Source of the DNA: Butyrivibrio hungatei NK4A153
Lineage (GTDB): Bacteria > Bacillota > Clostridia > Lachnospirales > Lachnospiraceae
NCBI RefSeq assembly: GCF_000424465.1
Contig: NZ_KE384194.1
Location: 180,060-244,059 of the forward strand
Direction: 5' to 3'
DNA length: 64,000 nt
The translations under genes were made by a program, and so were the position numbers. A model generated the notes under the pieces. That model was not told where the DNA came from. It saw only the letters and a list, made by a program, of their open reading frames with translations, and ran no database searches. Position 1 is the first letter of the stretch; each line of letters starts with the position of its first letter. Below, in pieces: positions 27,735 to 37,631 of the stretch.

Positions 27735-28469
27735 TTAAATTTCTTCAAGCCAGTTGCTGCCGTCGGCATAATTTAGCACTACTCCGGGCTGAACATTATA
27801 GCAAAACACATTAAAGCATATTCCTGCTCCGCCGTCCTCAACAGACAGTGCCTCGATATTCACTCCGCTGCATAAAAGGTTATCGCCTTCAAATACAGGT
27901 GTAACGCGATACATTACGTGATTACCACTCTCCTTTACATATGACGCAACCATATTTTCATACGGAAGCATCCCATCCACGTTCAAGTATCTTGTTCCCG
28001 TCACGAAGTTCTTGTCATTGTCATTCTCTCCGGTCAGCTGAAATCCGATAAGGTGGCATCTGTTATATAAGTACGGAGGCTTTGATTTTACAACTCCCGG
28101 ATACTTATTTTGCTTCCAGCCTGTAGGCTTTATCCTTGCAATAGATTCGCGCTTCTCGGTCGGCATAATATCCTGTCCAACACAGGCGACTGCTGTTGTA
28201 CACCTTCCAAGAGCATCCTGTTCACCATATCTTTCAAACGATTGATCAACAATCTCATCCTCGGTAAATGTAGGTTTATTACCATTTACCTCTACAGAGG
28301 CGTTTCCTGAATAATCAGTTTCTGCGCTTACACTACTTGTAATACTTGTATCAGGTAATAATTCCGGATAAAAAACGGAAAAATAAACCGCGCAAAGTAG
28401 TGAAAGCAACGCCATGATTTTTTTGTAGTGTGCAGTCAGTTTTGTTTTTTTCTTCTTTTTCCTAGCCAT
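27735..28469 (-). CDS. Secreted or membrane-anchored DNA/RNA non-specific endonuclease
   Basis: A 244-aa protein. A very basic N-terminus MARKKKKKTK is followed by a hydrophobic segment (about residues 18-34), a signal anchor or signal peptide. The catalytic domain shows LYNRCHLIGFQLTGE, where the general-base His is kept but the usual DRGH is NRCH, and then NFVTGTRYLN with the metal-binding Asn and GMLPYENMVA, as in EndA/NucA-type beta-beta-alpha-metal nucleases. Likely roles are nutrient scavenging or DNA uptake. No nuclease inhibitor is encoded next to it. It is followed upstream by the 907-aa gene on the same strand. Confidence 0.87.
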   Translation of the reverse strand: MARKKKKKTKLTAHYKKIMALLSLLCAVYFSVFYPELLPDTSITSSVSAETDYSGNASVEVNGNKPTFTEDEIVDQSFERYGEQDALGRCTTAVACVGQDIMPTEKRESIARIKPTGWKQNKYPGVVKSKPPYLYNRCHLIGFQLTGENDNDKNFVTGTRYLNVDGMLPYENMVASYVKESGNHVMYRVTPVFEGDNLLCSGVNIEALSVEDGGAGICFNVFCYNVQPGVVLNYADGSNWLEEI

Positions 28470-28537
28470 ATTAAGCTATTCTGCTACACTAAAGTGAAAA
28501 TCCTGTGTCCTAAGTATGTTTTTTCAGAAAACTTTGC

Positions 28538-31261
28538 TTATTTTTCATTAGGTACATAAGAAATGAAATGATTTCCGTTTTTAGCAAACCAATCTTTCGC
28601 ATCAGTCATGCCAAGCTTCTGAATTCTTCCCGCTCTCGGATCCAGATAATCAATATTCTGATTGTCATATCCAAGAAGCATTACGGCATCATCATTATTC
28701 AAAAATGCCATTACGGGAAGACCCTTACTTATGTAGTACAAAACTGTATCAAGCGCACATCCGTCAAGCTTAACTATATTTGCATCGGTAAACTGCGACC
28801 TCAAAATATCTTCAACACTGTTTCCGCTTGCAAGCGAAGATTCGACATCCACATTTCTTCCGCCATAGTGATACAAAATAAGATCGATACAAACCGCTGT
28901 GGGATTCTTTGTTGTAATACCCTCATAGTTCTCTATCTTCTCTGTAAGCGAACCGATACGGTTATATGAAAGCCTGTCGCCCTTTCTCCAAATATAATTA
29001 TTGGTATCTCCGACAACCGCTCCGAATTTAAGCTCAGCATCCTTAACAGCCTTCGCAGAATCGGTGTAAACTTTTGCCTTTCCTTTCATATCGTATACAT
29101 AATAAAAAGGATTTTTTCCCGCATCTCGTTTAAGTTCCACCTCAACGTTTCTGCTCTCTTCAAACAAAATCTGATTAGGTGTAAGAACTCTTATCTGCTT
29201 AGACTTTATTTCATTTTTGGTGCTGATCTGAACAATCTTCTCATACTCATCAACCGCAACCTGAGTTACTTTGTTTCTGACCTCTTTGTCCTCCTGAGTA
29301 TACTTGAAGACATAATCATTCTCCATTCCAAGTTCATCAGTACTCTCATATTCGCCGTTTTCATTCTTTTTCACGGAATAGAAATTAATCTGCTTACCGA
29401 TTTTCTTAATACCCGTTACATAACCGTATTCACTCGGCACCTCCCTGTCATCCAAAGGCTTGCTGCCTTCCTGCAGTGCCGCCATATTATGAACCTGTAT
29501 TCTATACATCAGATATAAAGGATTGCCCAGCTGATCCTTAGCTACATCTCCGGCCCTTACGAATCCATAGACAAAATCTTCACCCCTAAATCCCATAAGG
29601 ATTACCTTTTCGCCATTTTCAGCTGTTATCTCTTCTTTTACTTTCGTATCAAGATTCATTACATCAAATCTGGTCAGATCATCTCCCTGCCATGCAATTG
29701 TTCCCTCTGATTCCGAAATCTTATACGATCCTGCACCTATATCTTCAACGGCAAGATTATAAGTTCTGTCTGTGAGATTAACCTCATAGATATTCTGATC
29801 GAGCATTATATAAAGTATGTTACTGTCATTTACATAAGCAAGTGTATCCACGCAATCTTCAAGGATTTCCGCAGCCTGTCCGCATTCAATAAATACCTGC
29901 TCTTCAACAGCATTTAATGAAGCACTGTAGTTATACACCGCTATACCGACTCTTCCTTCATGTATACCTCTGTTCATGTATCCGGCAACAACAAAACGCA
30001 CATCGCCGTCTTCATCCACATTAAGAATCTTTACCTTGTTGTTATCCCAGTTCGCTCTTATGTCGTCATTCTCTTTGTCATAGAATCCAAAAATATATGC
30101 AAGACGACCATCTACATTGTTATAGGAAAAAAGCCTGTTCTCACTTACAAATGCAAATACACTTCCACCTTCGCTTACTCCGCCGCTTTCCTTAAATTCA
30201 AAATCCGGTTCACAGATTCCCAGCGTAATTGAATTCTTACCGACAGAATAAGAAGACGTATCAAAAATACAGTTCATTTTTCTTTCGAAATTCAAAATGA
30301 ACGGCCTCTTCTTTGTCCACTTTACCCTATAAACTTCCGTGACATTATATAATCTGTTGTCATTACCTTCCTGAGTGGTCACTCTGTACTGAAGCTTATA
30401 AGTTCCGACATCACTCTGGATATCATTTACATATATCTGAGGTTTGGTATGATCGGTTATCCTGACATCAACCGTTTCCTCTTCTTTATCCTTATCTTTT
30501 CCCAGACCGTTATTATTCTTGCTCTTGGTATCCACAGTACTCTTATCAAGAAGAGTTCCCCACGTCACTTGATCGAAGCTGCTGTGCAGATTAACTCTGG
30601 AAAAAGTATCATTCTTCTCTTTATCTTTATCTGTCTCAAGGTACTTCGCATATTCAGCTTTTGCTTTTTCCCTGTCGAACGTAGCTTCAGAAAAGCCTGT
30701 TATAAAGTCTATCTCGTTGTCGATGTTGTATCTCGTCTCATCTTCTTCCGTCCAGACAATCCTCGTATAGTACTTTGCCACAGCATTATTGACCTCAACC
30801 TTTATAACAAGCATATACTCTCTTCCGGCCAAAATAAGGTCCGCAACAGGCGCAAGCTGAATCTTACAATCAATGGTATTATCATGCTCTTTGAATTCAG
30901 TCTGATCCTCATCGGCAATAAGTCTATTGTCTTTACCGATATTTCTAAGCTCAAATCCCACATTCGATATCTTCTGACCGAAAGTATTGATTTTAAAAGA
31001 CATGGTACGGTCCGCATTTATCGGCCAAACCGTTCCCCTTACATAGTTGGCGTTAACCTCCGACAGGTACCCGTGAAGAGGATTAACCTCTTTATCGCCG
31101 CTCCGCATGGTTATGACAGGAAGCGATGCCGGAGACATCTTAGCGGTCATATCAGCCTTATCGATGTTAGACAACTTGCTGATCACAAATATTGAAATGA
31201 TCAGAATGCCGAAAAAATATGCAATTTTAATAGTTGTTTTTTTGATAGTATTATCACGCAT
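28538..31261 (-). CDS. Large envelope protein with a degenerate C39-peptidase-like domain
   Basis: A 907-aa protein with one N-terminal TM segment (about residues 11-27), so most of it is probably outside the membrane. Residues about 40-330 are beta-rich with Ig-like character. Residues about 330-740 have repeats like a beta-propeller (GSVFAFVSENRLFSYNN, NVDEDGDVRFVVAGYMNRG). Residues 782-907 resemble the C39-like papain fold (NPTAVCIDLILYHYGG, VMLLGYDNQNIDYLDP), but the catalytic Cys position is Lys 785 and the His position is Asp 858, so it should not be a protease. Conserved partners are unknown. The RBS is weak. Confidence 0.6.
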   Translation of the reverse strand: MRDNTIKKTTIKIAYFFGILIISIFVISKLSNIDKADMTAKMSPASLPVITMRSGDKEVNPLHGYLSEVNANYVRGTVWPINADRTMSFKINTFGQKISNVGFELRNIGKDNRLIADEDQTEFKEHDNTIDCKIQLAPVADLILAGREYMLVIKVEVNNAVAKYYTRIVWTEEDETRYNIDNEIDFITGFSEATFDREKAKAEYAKYLETDKDKEKNDTFSRVNLHSSFDQVTWGTLLDKSTVDTKSKNNNGLGKDKDKEEETVDVRITDHTKPQIYVNDIQSDVGTYKLQYRVTTQEGNDNRLYNVTEVYRVKWTKKRPFILNFERKMNCIFDTSSYSVGKNSITLGICEPDFEFKESGGVSEGGSVFAFVSENRLFSYNNVDGRLAYIFGFYDKENDDIRANWDNNKVKILNVDEDGDVRFVVAGYMNRGIHEGRVGIAVYNYSASLNAVEEQVFIECGQAAEILEDCVDTLAYVNDSNILYIMLDQNIYEVNLTDRTYNLAVEDIGAGSYKISESEGTIAWQGDDLTRFDVMNLDTKVKEEITAENGEKVILMGFRGEDFVYGFVRAGDVAKDQLGNPLYLMYRIQVHNMAALQEGSKPLDDREVPSEYGYVTGIKKIGKQINFYSVKKNENGEYESTDELGMENDYVFKYTQEDKEVRNKVTQVAVDEYEKIVQISTKNEIKSKQIRVLTPNQILFEESRNVEVELKRDAGKNPFYYVYDMKGKAKVYTDSAKAVKDAELKFGAVVGDTNNYIWRKGDRLSYNRIGSLTEKIENYEGITTKNPTAVCIDLILYHYGGRNVDVESSLASGNSVEDILRSQFTDANIVKLDGCALDTVLYYISKGLPVMAFLNNDDAVMLLGYDNQNIDYLDPRAGRIQKLGMTDAKDWFAKNGNHFISYVPNEK

Positions 31262-31328
31262 AATTGACTTTCAAATTTAATAATAGTAATATTTTCATAA
31301 TATAATCATCAATATGGAAAGGAAAAAT

Positions 31329-31820
31329 ATGAATTATCCTGTTCTATATCGAAAACGTTTCATACCGGATGAATGCGTTGAACTTAAGGATGACGAGATT
31401 CTTAAGCTTGACGACTCTGTCATGATCACCAAATGGAAAGCTCTCAAAAAAAGATCTGATATATGCAACGGCTATTCCTGCTACTACTTCAAAGAGGGCT
31501 ACAAAATCAGCAAATTTCTCAAAGCCGACAACACTCTTTCGCGCTGGTACTTTGACATCATAACCTATGACCGCGATACAAAGTCCAATACACTTACCGT
31601 GATCGATCTTCTTGCCGATGTCATAATCTTTCCCGACGGCAAGATGAAGATTGACGATCTTGATGAATTATCCGAAGCTTTTGAAAAAAAACTAATCAAC
31701 GAGTCTTTGCTCAAAAAAAGCCTGCTCTCTCTGAACAGACTCCTTAACGAAATCTACGAAAATGGCATATCTTCACTGACAGCGCCCATAGAAGAAATCA
31801 TATCCGGGCAAGATCAGTAA
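31329..31820 (+). CDS. DUF402-family protein
   Basis: A 163-aa cytosolic protein with the DUF402 core: LSRWYFDIITYDRDT, LTVIDLLADVIIFPDGK and IDDLDELSEAFEKK, that is, acidic residues that bind divalent metal in this fold. Characterised relatives are nucleoside-diphosphate phosphatases (FomD-like); the activity here is inferred. An ATG at 31314 gives a longer frame, but AAAGGA sits between the two ATGs, so the start is 31329. Divergent from the 907-aa gene; its 3' end overlaps the converging SleB-type gene by 7 nt. Confidence 0.82.
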   Translation: MNYPVLYRKRFIPDECVELKDDEILKLDDSVMITKWKALKKRSDICNGYSCYYFKEGYKISKFLKADNTLSRWYFDIITYDRDTKSNTLTVIDLLADVIIFPDGKMKIDDLDELSEAFEKKLINESLLKKSLLSLNRLLNEIYENGISSLTAPIEEIISGQDQ

Positions 31821-33010
31821 AATACATGTCCTCCGATATTACGTCCCGAAAGACCGGGAATAGGAGTTCTGAAATATACGCAGTTTCCGACATTCGAATA
31901 GCCTTTCATGGCCTCATCCGCTGCCTGAAAACATGATGCGGTAGCACGCCCTTCAGCAAGTGCAAGAGCAAGTCTTCCGCTCGCAACAGGCGAAAACTGC
32001 CTATTCTGGTAAATCACACCAACAACTGTATCCGGATAAACAGAACTAAGCACCCTGTTTATCACGACCGCACCTACTGCGACCTTTCCCTCGTAAGGCT
32101 CTGCTCCTGCTTCACAATATATGAGGTTTGCAAGCAGATACCTGTCCCCTTCGGCAAACGTTACTTCCGAAATATCTCTCCATGTAGATGCCGCTGCCAA
32201 TTTGGAAAGTCGCATCTCTTCCGCAAGTTTTGCTTCGAGCTGCTTTATATCTTCTTCCTGCGCTTTTATCTGTGTTTCAATCTCCTCAGCCTTTGCTTCC
32301 GCGTCAGATATATCATTTGCATACTGCTGAATTGTTCCCGAAGTCTGGCTCACGAGTCCCGCAACTCTGCTTTGTTCAGCCTGTTGTTTGGCATGATACA
32401 TATCAAGCTGCTCTTTCTCGCTCTCAAGAGTTTCCTCTTTTTCCTCGATCAGCTCTTTTATCTGAATATATTCCGTAAGTTTCCTTCTGTCATAAGAAGT
32501 AAGCTGCTCAATATACTGATTCTGATTGAGAAAATCCGAAAAATTACTGAAGCCGAAAACCATCTCCATTACTATGAAGTTCTGCTTCTCATAGATAAAC
32601 TGAATACGCTTTTTCATGGAAACATACTGGTTCTCCTGATCCTGCTTTGCAACGTCAAGTTCTGCCAGCGTATTCTCAATCTCATTTTCTTTGCTTCCTA
32701 TCTGTTCCTCAATCTGTTCAAGATTGTTACTTACTTCGCTAAGCTGTGTATTGAGCGTATTAAGCTGACCTTGCAAAGATGACTTTTCCTCGTTCATCTC
32801 TTCAATATCTTTTTTCTTGGTATCTAATTCATTTTCTGATTGGGCTTTTCTGTCTTTTGCATCCTGAAGCTGTTTCTTGGTAGATTCCGTGGCATACGAA
32901 ATAGGAGACATCGACAGGCCCAGCAAGATAGCTGCCATTATCGATGCCATAAGAGAAAAGAGCATTCCGAACTTTTTAGTTGATTTACCCCTAACCCCGA
33001 CTTTTCTCAT
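31814..33010 (-). CDS. Secreted coiled-coil cell-wall hydrolase (PcsB-like stalk + SleB/CwlJ domain)
   Basis: A 398-aa protein. The signal peptide spans residues about 14-41, cleaved near YATES. Residues about 45-270 form a long coiled coil like PcsB/RipC N-termini, which usually respond to FtsEX. The C-terminal SleB/CwlJ hydrolase domain starts near residue 285 (LLANLIYCEAGAEPYEGKVA with the catalytic Glu, VGAVVINRVLSSVYPDTV). The domain hydrolyses spore-cortex or vegetative peptidoglycan. The coiled coil suggests a vegetative, division-linked role. It follows the dCMP deaminase gene by 13 nt. Confidence 0.87.
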   Translation of the reverse strand: MRKVGVRGKSTKKFGMLFSLMASIMAAILLGLSMSPISYATESTKKQLQDAKDRKAQSENELDTKKKDIEEMNEEKSSLQGQLNTLNTQLSEVSNNLEQIEEQIGSKENEIENTLAELDVAKQDQENQYVSMKKRIQFIYEKQNFIVMEMVFGFSNFSDFLNQNQYIEQLTSYDRRKLTEYIQIKELIEEKEETLESEKEQLDMYHAKQQAEQSRVAGLVSQTSGTIQQYANDISDAEAKAEEIETQIKAQEEDIKQLEAKLAEEMRLSKLAAASTWRDISEVTFAEGDRYLLANLIYCEAGAEPYEGKVAVGAVVINRVLSSVYPDTVVGVIYQNRQFSPVASGRLALALAEGRATASCFQAADEAMKGYSNVGNCVYFRTPIPGLSGRNIGGHVFY

Positions 33011-33023
33011 ATACCATTCTTGA

Positions 33024-33506
33024 TCAAATAGTAATTTTTATATCTCTTCCGCTTCGCTCATATTTATAATATCTTACACCCGCTGCATCAAACATTTTCT
33101 TTGAAGCACGCGTTGTTGCGGAAGATTCGTATTTGTCGCTGTCATATACAACCGTCTTTATCCCGGCCTGAATGATTGCTTTCGCGCACTCATTACAAGG
33201 GAAAAGAGATACATAAATCTTAGCGCCGACAAGGCTTCCGCCTCTGTAGTTCAAAATGGCGTTAAGCTCACTGTGCGTAACGAAAGGATACTTCGTAGAA
33301 AGTTCATCTTCTCCGTCACGTTCCCAGGGAAAATCCTCATCCGAACACCCCTTGGGAAATCCGTTGTACCCCATGGAAAGAATGTTGTTATCCTCACTGA
33401 CTATGCAACTGCCAACCTGCGTATTCGGATCTTTTGACCTCATAGCCGCAAGCTTGGCAACTCCCATGAAATACTCATCCCATGATATATAGTCTTCTCT
33501 CTTCAT
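33024..33506 (-). CDS. dCMP/cytidine deaminase family protein (ComEB-like)
   Basis: A 160-aa zinc deaminase. The zinc ligands and catalytic Glu are in THSELNAILN and FPCNECAKAIIQAG, and the substrate region is NTQVGSCIV and GYNGFPKGCSDEDFPW. It converts dCMP to dUMP as a source for dTMP. It is immediately downstream of upp (9 nt), so it is a pyrimidine-salvage pair. Confidence 0.92.
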   Translation of the reverse strand: MKREDYISWDEYFMGVAKLAAMRSKDPNTQVGSCIVSEDNNILSMGYNGFPKGCSDEDFPWERDGEDELSTKYPFVTHSELNAILNYRGGSLVGAKIYVSLFPCNECAKAIIQAGIKTVVYDSDKYESSATTRASKKMFDAAGVRYYKYERSGRDIKITI

Positions 33507-33515
33507 GTCTGCTCC

Positions 33516-34145
33516 TTATTTGGTTCCGAAAATTCTGTCACCTGCATCTCCGAGTCCGGGAACTATATAGCCGTGTTCATTTAACTTTTCATCCAAAGAG
33601 CCTACATATATGTCTACATCGGGATGTGCTTCCTGCATCGCTTTAAGTCCCTCGGGAGCTGCGATTATACACATGAAATGAATGTGTTTACATCCCTTTT
33701 CTTTAAGCATATTTATAGCTGCAACAGAAGATCCGCCTGTAGCAAGCATAGGGTCTACCACAAATATTTCTCTCTCTGAAACATCTGCAGGCATCTTGCA
33801 ATAATACTCTACAGGCTTAAGTGTCTCGGGATCTCTGTAAAGTCCGATATGTCCAACCTTAGCTGCAGGAATAAGTGCAAGCATTCCGTCCACCATTCCA
33901 AGACCTGCACGCAAAATAGGAACTACGCAGAGTTTCCTGCCCTTTAGTTCCTTAACGGTTGTCTTGCATATAGGTGTTTCAATCTCAACATCGTGTAACT
34001 GAAGTTCTCTTGTTGCTTCATAACAGATAAGCATTGCAATCTCGCTTATTGTCTGTCTGAAGTCTTTTGTTCCCGTATCAATTCTTCTGATATAACCTAT
34101 TTTATGCTGAATCAAAGGATGATCCATGATTACTACTTTTCCCAT
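33516..34145 (-). CDS. upp: Uracil phosphoribosyltransferase
   Basis: A 209-aa enzyme making UMP from uracil and PRPP. Landmarks: [14 protein letters not shown], the PRPP loop [19 protein letters not shown], and the C-terminal uracil-binding end [28 protein letters not shown] is 7 nt upstream. The order rpiB-upp-dCMP deaminase ties pentose phosphate to pyrimidine salvage. Confidence 0.97.
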   Translation of the reverse strand: MGKVVIMDHPLIQHKIGYIRRIDTGTKDFRQTISEIAMLICYEATRELQLHDVEIETPICKTTVKELKGRKLCVVPILRAGLGMVDGMLALIPAAKVGHIGLYRDPETLKPVEYYCKMPADVSEREIFVVDPMLATGGSSVAAINMLKEKGCKHIHFMCIIAAPEGLKAMQEAHPDVDIYVGSLDEKLNEHGYIVPGLGDAGDRIFGTK

Positions 34146-34178
34146 GCTGTCCTCCTAGCTTAAAGAGTCCCCCATAAG

Positions 34179-34607
34179 TTATTCCTCAATTTTGGAAATT
34201 CTGCGACTGTGTTTCTCCATATTAGAAAATTCCGTATCAAGAAATGTATCAACTATCTCAAGAGCAAGCAGATCTCCTACGAGTCCGCCTCCCATTGCAA
34301 GCATATTAGCATCATTGTGTTCTCTTGTAAGTCTGGCTGATGTTGTCTCTGAGCAAAGTGCACATCTTACGCCTTTGACTTTATTTGCCACAATCGAAAT
34401 TCCAATTCCGGTAGTGCAGATTACAATGCCTTTTTCGCACTCTCCGCTCGCTACAGCCTCTGCTGCCGCTCTTCCAAATTCGGGATAATCGCAGGATTCT
34501 TTGTTATAAGTACCAAAATCCTTTACCTCGAATCCTCTTTTCTGCAAATGCTCTTTTACAACCTCTTTAAGGTCAAATCCGCCGTGATCACTTCCAAGTG
34601 CTATCAT
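34179..34607 (-). CDS. rpiB: Ribose-5-phosphate isomerase B
   Basis: A 142-aa RpiB/LacA/LacB-family enzyme that interconverts ribulose- and ribose-5-phosphate. It has IALGSDHGGFDLKE, GIVICTTGIGISIVANK (the active-site Cys is present; the usual CGTG reads CTTG) and AMGGGLVG. RBS GAGGAAA lies upstream. It sits 33 nt before upp and 87 nt after the tsaC/sua5 gene on the same strand. Confidence 0.94.
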   Translation of the reverse strand: MIALGSDHGGFDLKEVVKEHLQKRGFEVKDFGTYNKESCDYPEFGRAAAEAVASGECEKGIVICTTGIGISIVANKVKGVRCALCSETTSARLTREHNDANMLAMGGGLVGDLLALEIVDTFLDTEFSNMEKHSRRISKIEE

Positions 34608-34694
34608 GCCTGTTTCCTCTTTTCGTAATGATATGAGAACTGCCCGATCATAGGCTGTTCCCGTGGCTCTATATCATATTATAATACAAATCCT

Positions 34695-35753
34695 TTATAA
34701 GGATACCACATTATGTCCTGCGGCTTTTAAGAGCCTGTTCATAATTGCCTGTCCTATTCCGCTGTCATCAAATGATTCAGAAAACATAACATCTACGCCT
34801 TCATCGTCAAATTCTCTGAGTGCCTTGAAAAGTTCATGCGCTATTGTATTTTCATCTTCTCTTTTTCCAAGGCTCTTTACTGCATCAGCGTTGTATAAAG
34901 AAGTCGTTGAATCGGTTCCTATTACTCCGGTCCTCTTGCCTTCTTTCTTTGCCTTATCGGTCTCGCCGTTTATATATTCGACAACCTTGTCCTGAGGTCC
35001 GCTTACTATAGTAAGAGTTCCCTTTGGTGCGTAGTGTTTGTACTTCATTCCCGGCGCCTTGGGCTTAAGTGTCGAAGAACTGTCTATAATAGTCTTATCT
35101 ATGCTGACCTTGCCAAGTACCTTCTCTATCATATCCGCAGTTATATATCCCGGTCTTAAGATCATTGGAACATCAGATGTAAGGTCGACGATCGTAGACT
35201 CAAGTCCTATTCCTACTTGTCCGCCGTCGATTATCATATCTATCTTGCCATCAAGGTCTTCTACACAGTATCTTGCAACCGTAGGACTTGGACGTCCCGA
35301 CGTATTTGCGCTCGGTGCCGCAATATATCCGCCTGAAGCCTTAATAAGCTCAAGCGCGATCTTGTTGTTCGGCATTCTGATAGCCACCGTACCAAGACCA
35401 CCTGTTGTTTCAAGCGGTACCTTGTCGCTTTTATTCATTATCATGGTAAGAGGGCCAGGCCAATACGCGTCAGCAAGCTTTCTTGCCGCTTCCGAGACTC
35501 CCTCTGTTATAAGTTCAAGATCTTTTATATCTGCAACATGGACTATAAGCGGATTGTCAGATGGTCTTCCCTTAGCCGCATATATCTTTTTTGAAGATTC
35601 GGGGTTAAGGGCATCTCCGCCCAGACCATATACTGTCTCAGTCGGAAATGCCACAAGTCCGCCGCGTTTAATGATCTCTCCGGCGTGCCTTATCGCATTC
35701 TCAGCCTCGGCATTGATATTATTCTCATCTATTACTACCAGCTCAGTTTCCAA
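34695..35753 (-). CDS. L-threonylcarbamoyladenylate synthase (Sua5/YwlC type)
   Basis: A 352-aa enzyme making threonylcarbamoyl-AMP for the t6A modification of tRNA. The N-terminal YrdC/TsaC domain spans about residues 15-210 (VAFPTETVYGLGGDALN, KGRPSDNPLIVHV, AAPSANTSGRPSPT); the C-terminal Sua5 domain follows (KYKHYAPKGTLTIV onward). The start is TTG at 35753 with AGAGGG 7 nt upstream, 1 nt after the GH18 stop codon, so the two are translationally linked. Confidence 0.93.
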   Translation of the reverse strand: METELVVIDENNINAEAENAIRHAGEIIKRGGLVAFPTETVYGLGGDALNPESSKKIYAAKGRPSDNPLIVHVADIKDLELITEGVSEAARKLADAYWPGPLTMIMNKSDKVPLETTGGLGTVAIRMPNNKIALELIKASGGYIAAPSANTSGRPSPTVARYCVEDLDGKIDMIIDGGQVGIGLESTIVDLTSDVPMILRPGYITADMIEKVLGKVSIDKTIIDSSSTLKPKAPGMKYKHYAPKGTLTIVSGPQDKVVEYINGETDKAKKEGKRTGVIGTDSTTSLYNADAVKSLGKREDENTIAHELFKALREFDDEGVDVMFSESFDDSGIGQAIMNRLLKAAGHNVVSL

Positions 35754-35754
35754 C

Positions 35755-37572
35755 TTACTGTCCCTCTGTATAACTTGCGATTACATCCCAGGCATCACTT
35801 GTTTCAAATCCGATTGCCCACTCTGCGACTCCTGCAAGATTTCTTGCTTTCATTGCTTCCAGCTTCTTTGCCAGAGACTGGGTATCTTCCACCCAGATTT
35901 TATAATTAGTGCCGTCTTTTGAAGTTCCTTCGCCGTAATTCTGGCCTGTTTCTTCATCCCATGAAACAGATATTCCGTTTGTCGAAAGGAAATCCTGCAC
36001 ATTATTCATATGCTGAACAACACTGTTATATTTTCCGTCTCCTTCCTTCCAAGCACGGCAATAGAAAGGTACTGCATTAATTACCTTCGAAGGATCCACA
36101 TCCTGAAGTACCAGGTCAATACCCTGCTCAACAAAGCCAATGGACGCAACAGGTCCCGGCTCAGCACTTCCGTCCGTATGCTCATCATATCCCATCAATA
36201 CGATATAATCGGCAACTATCCCCTGTTCTTTTATGTTCATAAACTTATTGTAGATAGGATAATAGTTATCTATAGAAAAAACTATTCCCTGTGATCTACA
36301 CGCGATTGACATTTCTCTTACAAACTCGATAAACGGCTGAGATTTCTCTTCTTGTAAAATACTCTCAAAGTCAAGGTTTAAGCCATCCGCTCCCAAAAGA
36401 GTAACCTGAGCCAAAGCTTCCTTTATAATCTTAGCTCTCTTCTCTGCATAAGGAAGAAGGTCCATAAGCTTAAAGTTTTCCTTATTTCTCATGTCATCAA
36501 AGACTACCCATACATCCATTCCGGCTTCATGAGCTTGCTTGACATAATCAGCAGAACCGATACTTCCTACGGTACCATCGGCCTCTGCAATATAGAGCCA
36601 CTGTGGTGCAATTACATTAAGTCCCTTTGTATTGGCAAGACAATCCGTAAGTGTCGCATTTCCGGCTTCAGATCCGATACAATGGAATCCGAGATTTATC
36701 AACTGATCCTTTTTAATTCTTGTATATTCAGGCTCCTGATAGTCTGTAACCGGATCAGGAGTAACCTTTCTGGGATCCTTAAGTTTCTTTTTTTCAATAT
36801 AACCGATAAATGAATCGGCACTCTTTACCTTGACCCAATTTTCAAACTCTTCAAGAAGTACTACATCCTCGCCTTTATTCAGTTTTCTGATGACATCACT
36901 CTTAGGACCGCCCTTTATTCTAAGGTCAGTCTTTCTTGCAATAGTAGCAACAGCCTGTTCATCCCATTTCGCAGTCAGTTGAATGTGATTGGGCTCAGTA
37001 AACGCTTCATATGCGAAATTACTGTATTGTTTTACATAATCAAGCGCAACATAGAGGGTATCATCTCCCTCTTTGGAAATAACAAACTTCTCTTCACCCG
37101 AACCGCCTTTTGAATCGGTCCAGGTATTCTCACCTATATTCGATGTAATGATGGTATCCGGAGTTGTATACTTCAGCGTACCGTCTTCTTTACTGTAGTA
37201 GAATTTAGGATTAATGTTGTTTCGAATAACTTCAAGGTCTACGTAATACTCGCCGTCCCAGAGCTTTGCTCTTTTCTCTATGTACTCATCACCAAGTACG
37301 ATCGCTACATCATCTTTACCCTTTATGTCAAAATAGGCTTTGAGATCTGCTTTTTTATTACTATATGAAAACATATGAGCAAGTGACTCTAAATCTTCGC
37401 CACTTTGAACTACGAAAACTGCTCCTAAAATTAAAATAAGGGCGATTATAAAAACCGCCGGATTGAATCTCCTTCTTGGTCTTCTGCGAGATCCTCTTCT
37501 GGATCTTGATCCGGACCCGGATCTCCTTCTGGAATTGGGGCTTGGTCTTCGTCTTGTATTTCTTCTTGTCAT
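35755..37572 (-). CDS. Membrane-anchored GH18 family hydrolase with SH3b domain
   Basis: A 605-aa protein. An Arg/Ser-rich cytosolic N-terminus (residues 1-36, poly-RR) precedes one TM segment (about 37-56). A stalk region of the copper-amine-oxidase-N type covers about 75-205, an SH3b wall-binding domain about 210-270 (TDLRIKGGPKSDVIRKLNKG), and GH18 about 295-600. The catalytic motif DGLNLDFES is intact. Such YaaH-like enzymes cleave peptidoglycan or chitin-like glycans. The basic, low-complexity tail is unusual. First gene of the GH18-sua5 pair. Confidence 0.88.
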   Translation of the reverse strand: MTRRNTRRRPSPNSRRRSGSGSRSRRGSRRRPRRRFNPAVFIIALILILGAVFVVQSGEDLESLAHMFSYSNKKADLKAYFDIKGKDDVAIVLGDEYIEKRAKLWDGEYYVDLEVIRNNINPKFYYSKEDGTLKYTTPDTIITSNIGENTWTDSKGGSGEEKFVISKEGDDTLYVALDYVKQYSNFAYEAFTEPNHIQLTAKWDEQAVATIARKTDLRIKGGPKSDVIRKLNKGEDVVLLEEFENWVKVKSADSFIGYIEKKKLKDPRKVTPDPVTDYQEPEYTRIKKDQLINLGFHCIGSEAGNATLTDCLANTKGLNVIAPQWLYIAEADGTVGSIGSADYVKQAHEAGMDVWVVFDDMRNKENFKLMDLLPYAEKRAKIIKEALAQVTLLGADGLNLDFESILQEEKSQPFIEFVREMSIACRSQGIVFSIDNYYPIYNKFMNIKEQGIVADYIVLMGYDEHTDGSAEPGPVASIGFVEQGIDLVLQDVDPSKVINAVPFYCRAWKEGDGKYNSVVQHMNNVQDFLSTNGISVSWDEETGQNYGEGTSKDGTNYKIWVEDTQSLAKKLEAMKARNLAGVAEWAIGFETSDAWDVIASYTEGQ

Positions 37573-37599
37573 TATCTAGCTCCTTTACAATCGCCCTCT

Positions 37600-37628
37600 A
37601 TTATAACAGACTATTAACTATACGTCAT
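37600..37628 (-). promoter_or_regulatory. Candidate promoter of the GH18 gene
   Basis: TATAAT (37605-37600) with a 17-nt spacer to a weak -35 ATGACG (37628-37623), 28 nt before the ATG. Confidence 0.5.
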
Positions 37629-37631
37629 TAT

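Noticed and set aside
35038..35922. 294-codon plus-strand ORF
   Set aside because: Antisense to the Sua5-type gene, whose YrdC motifs are unambiguous; no RBS.
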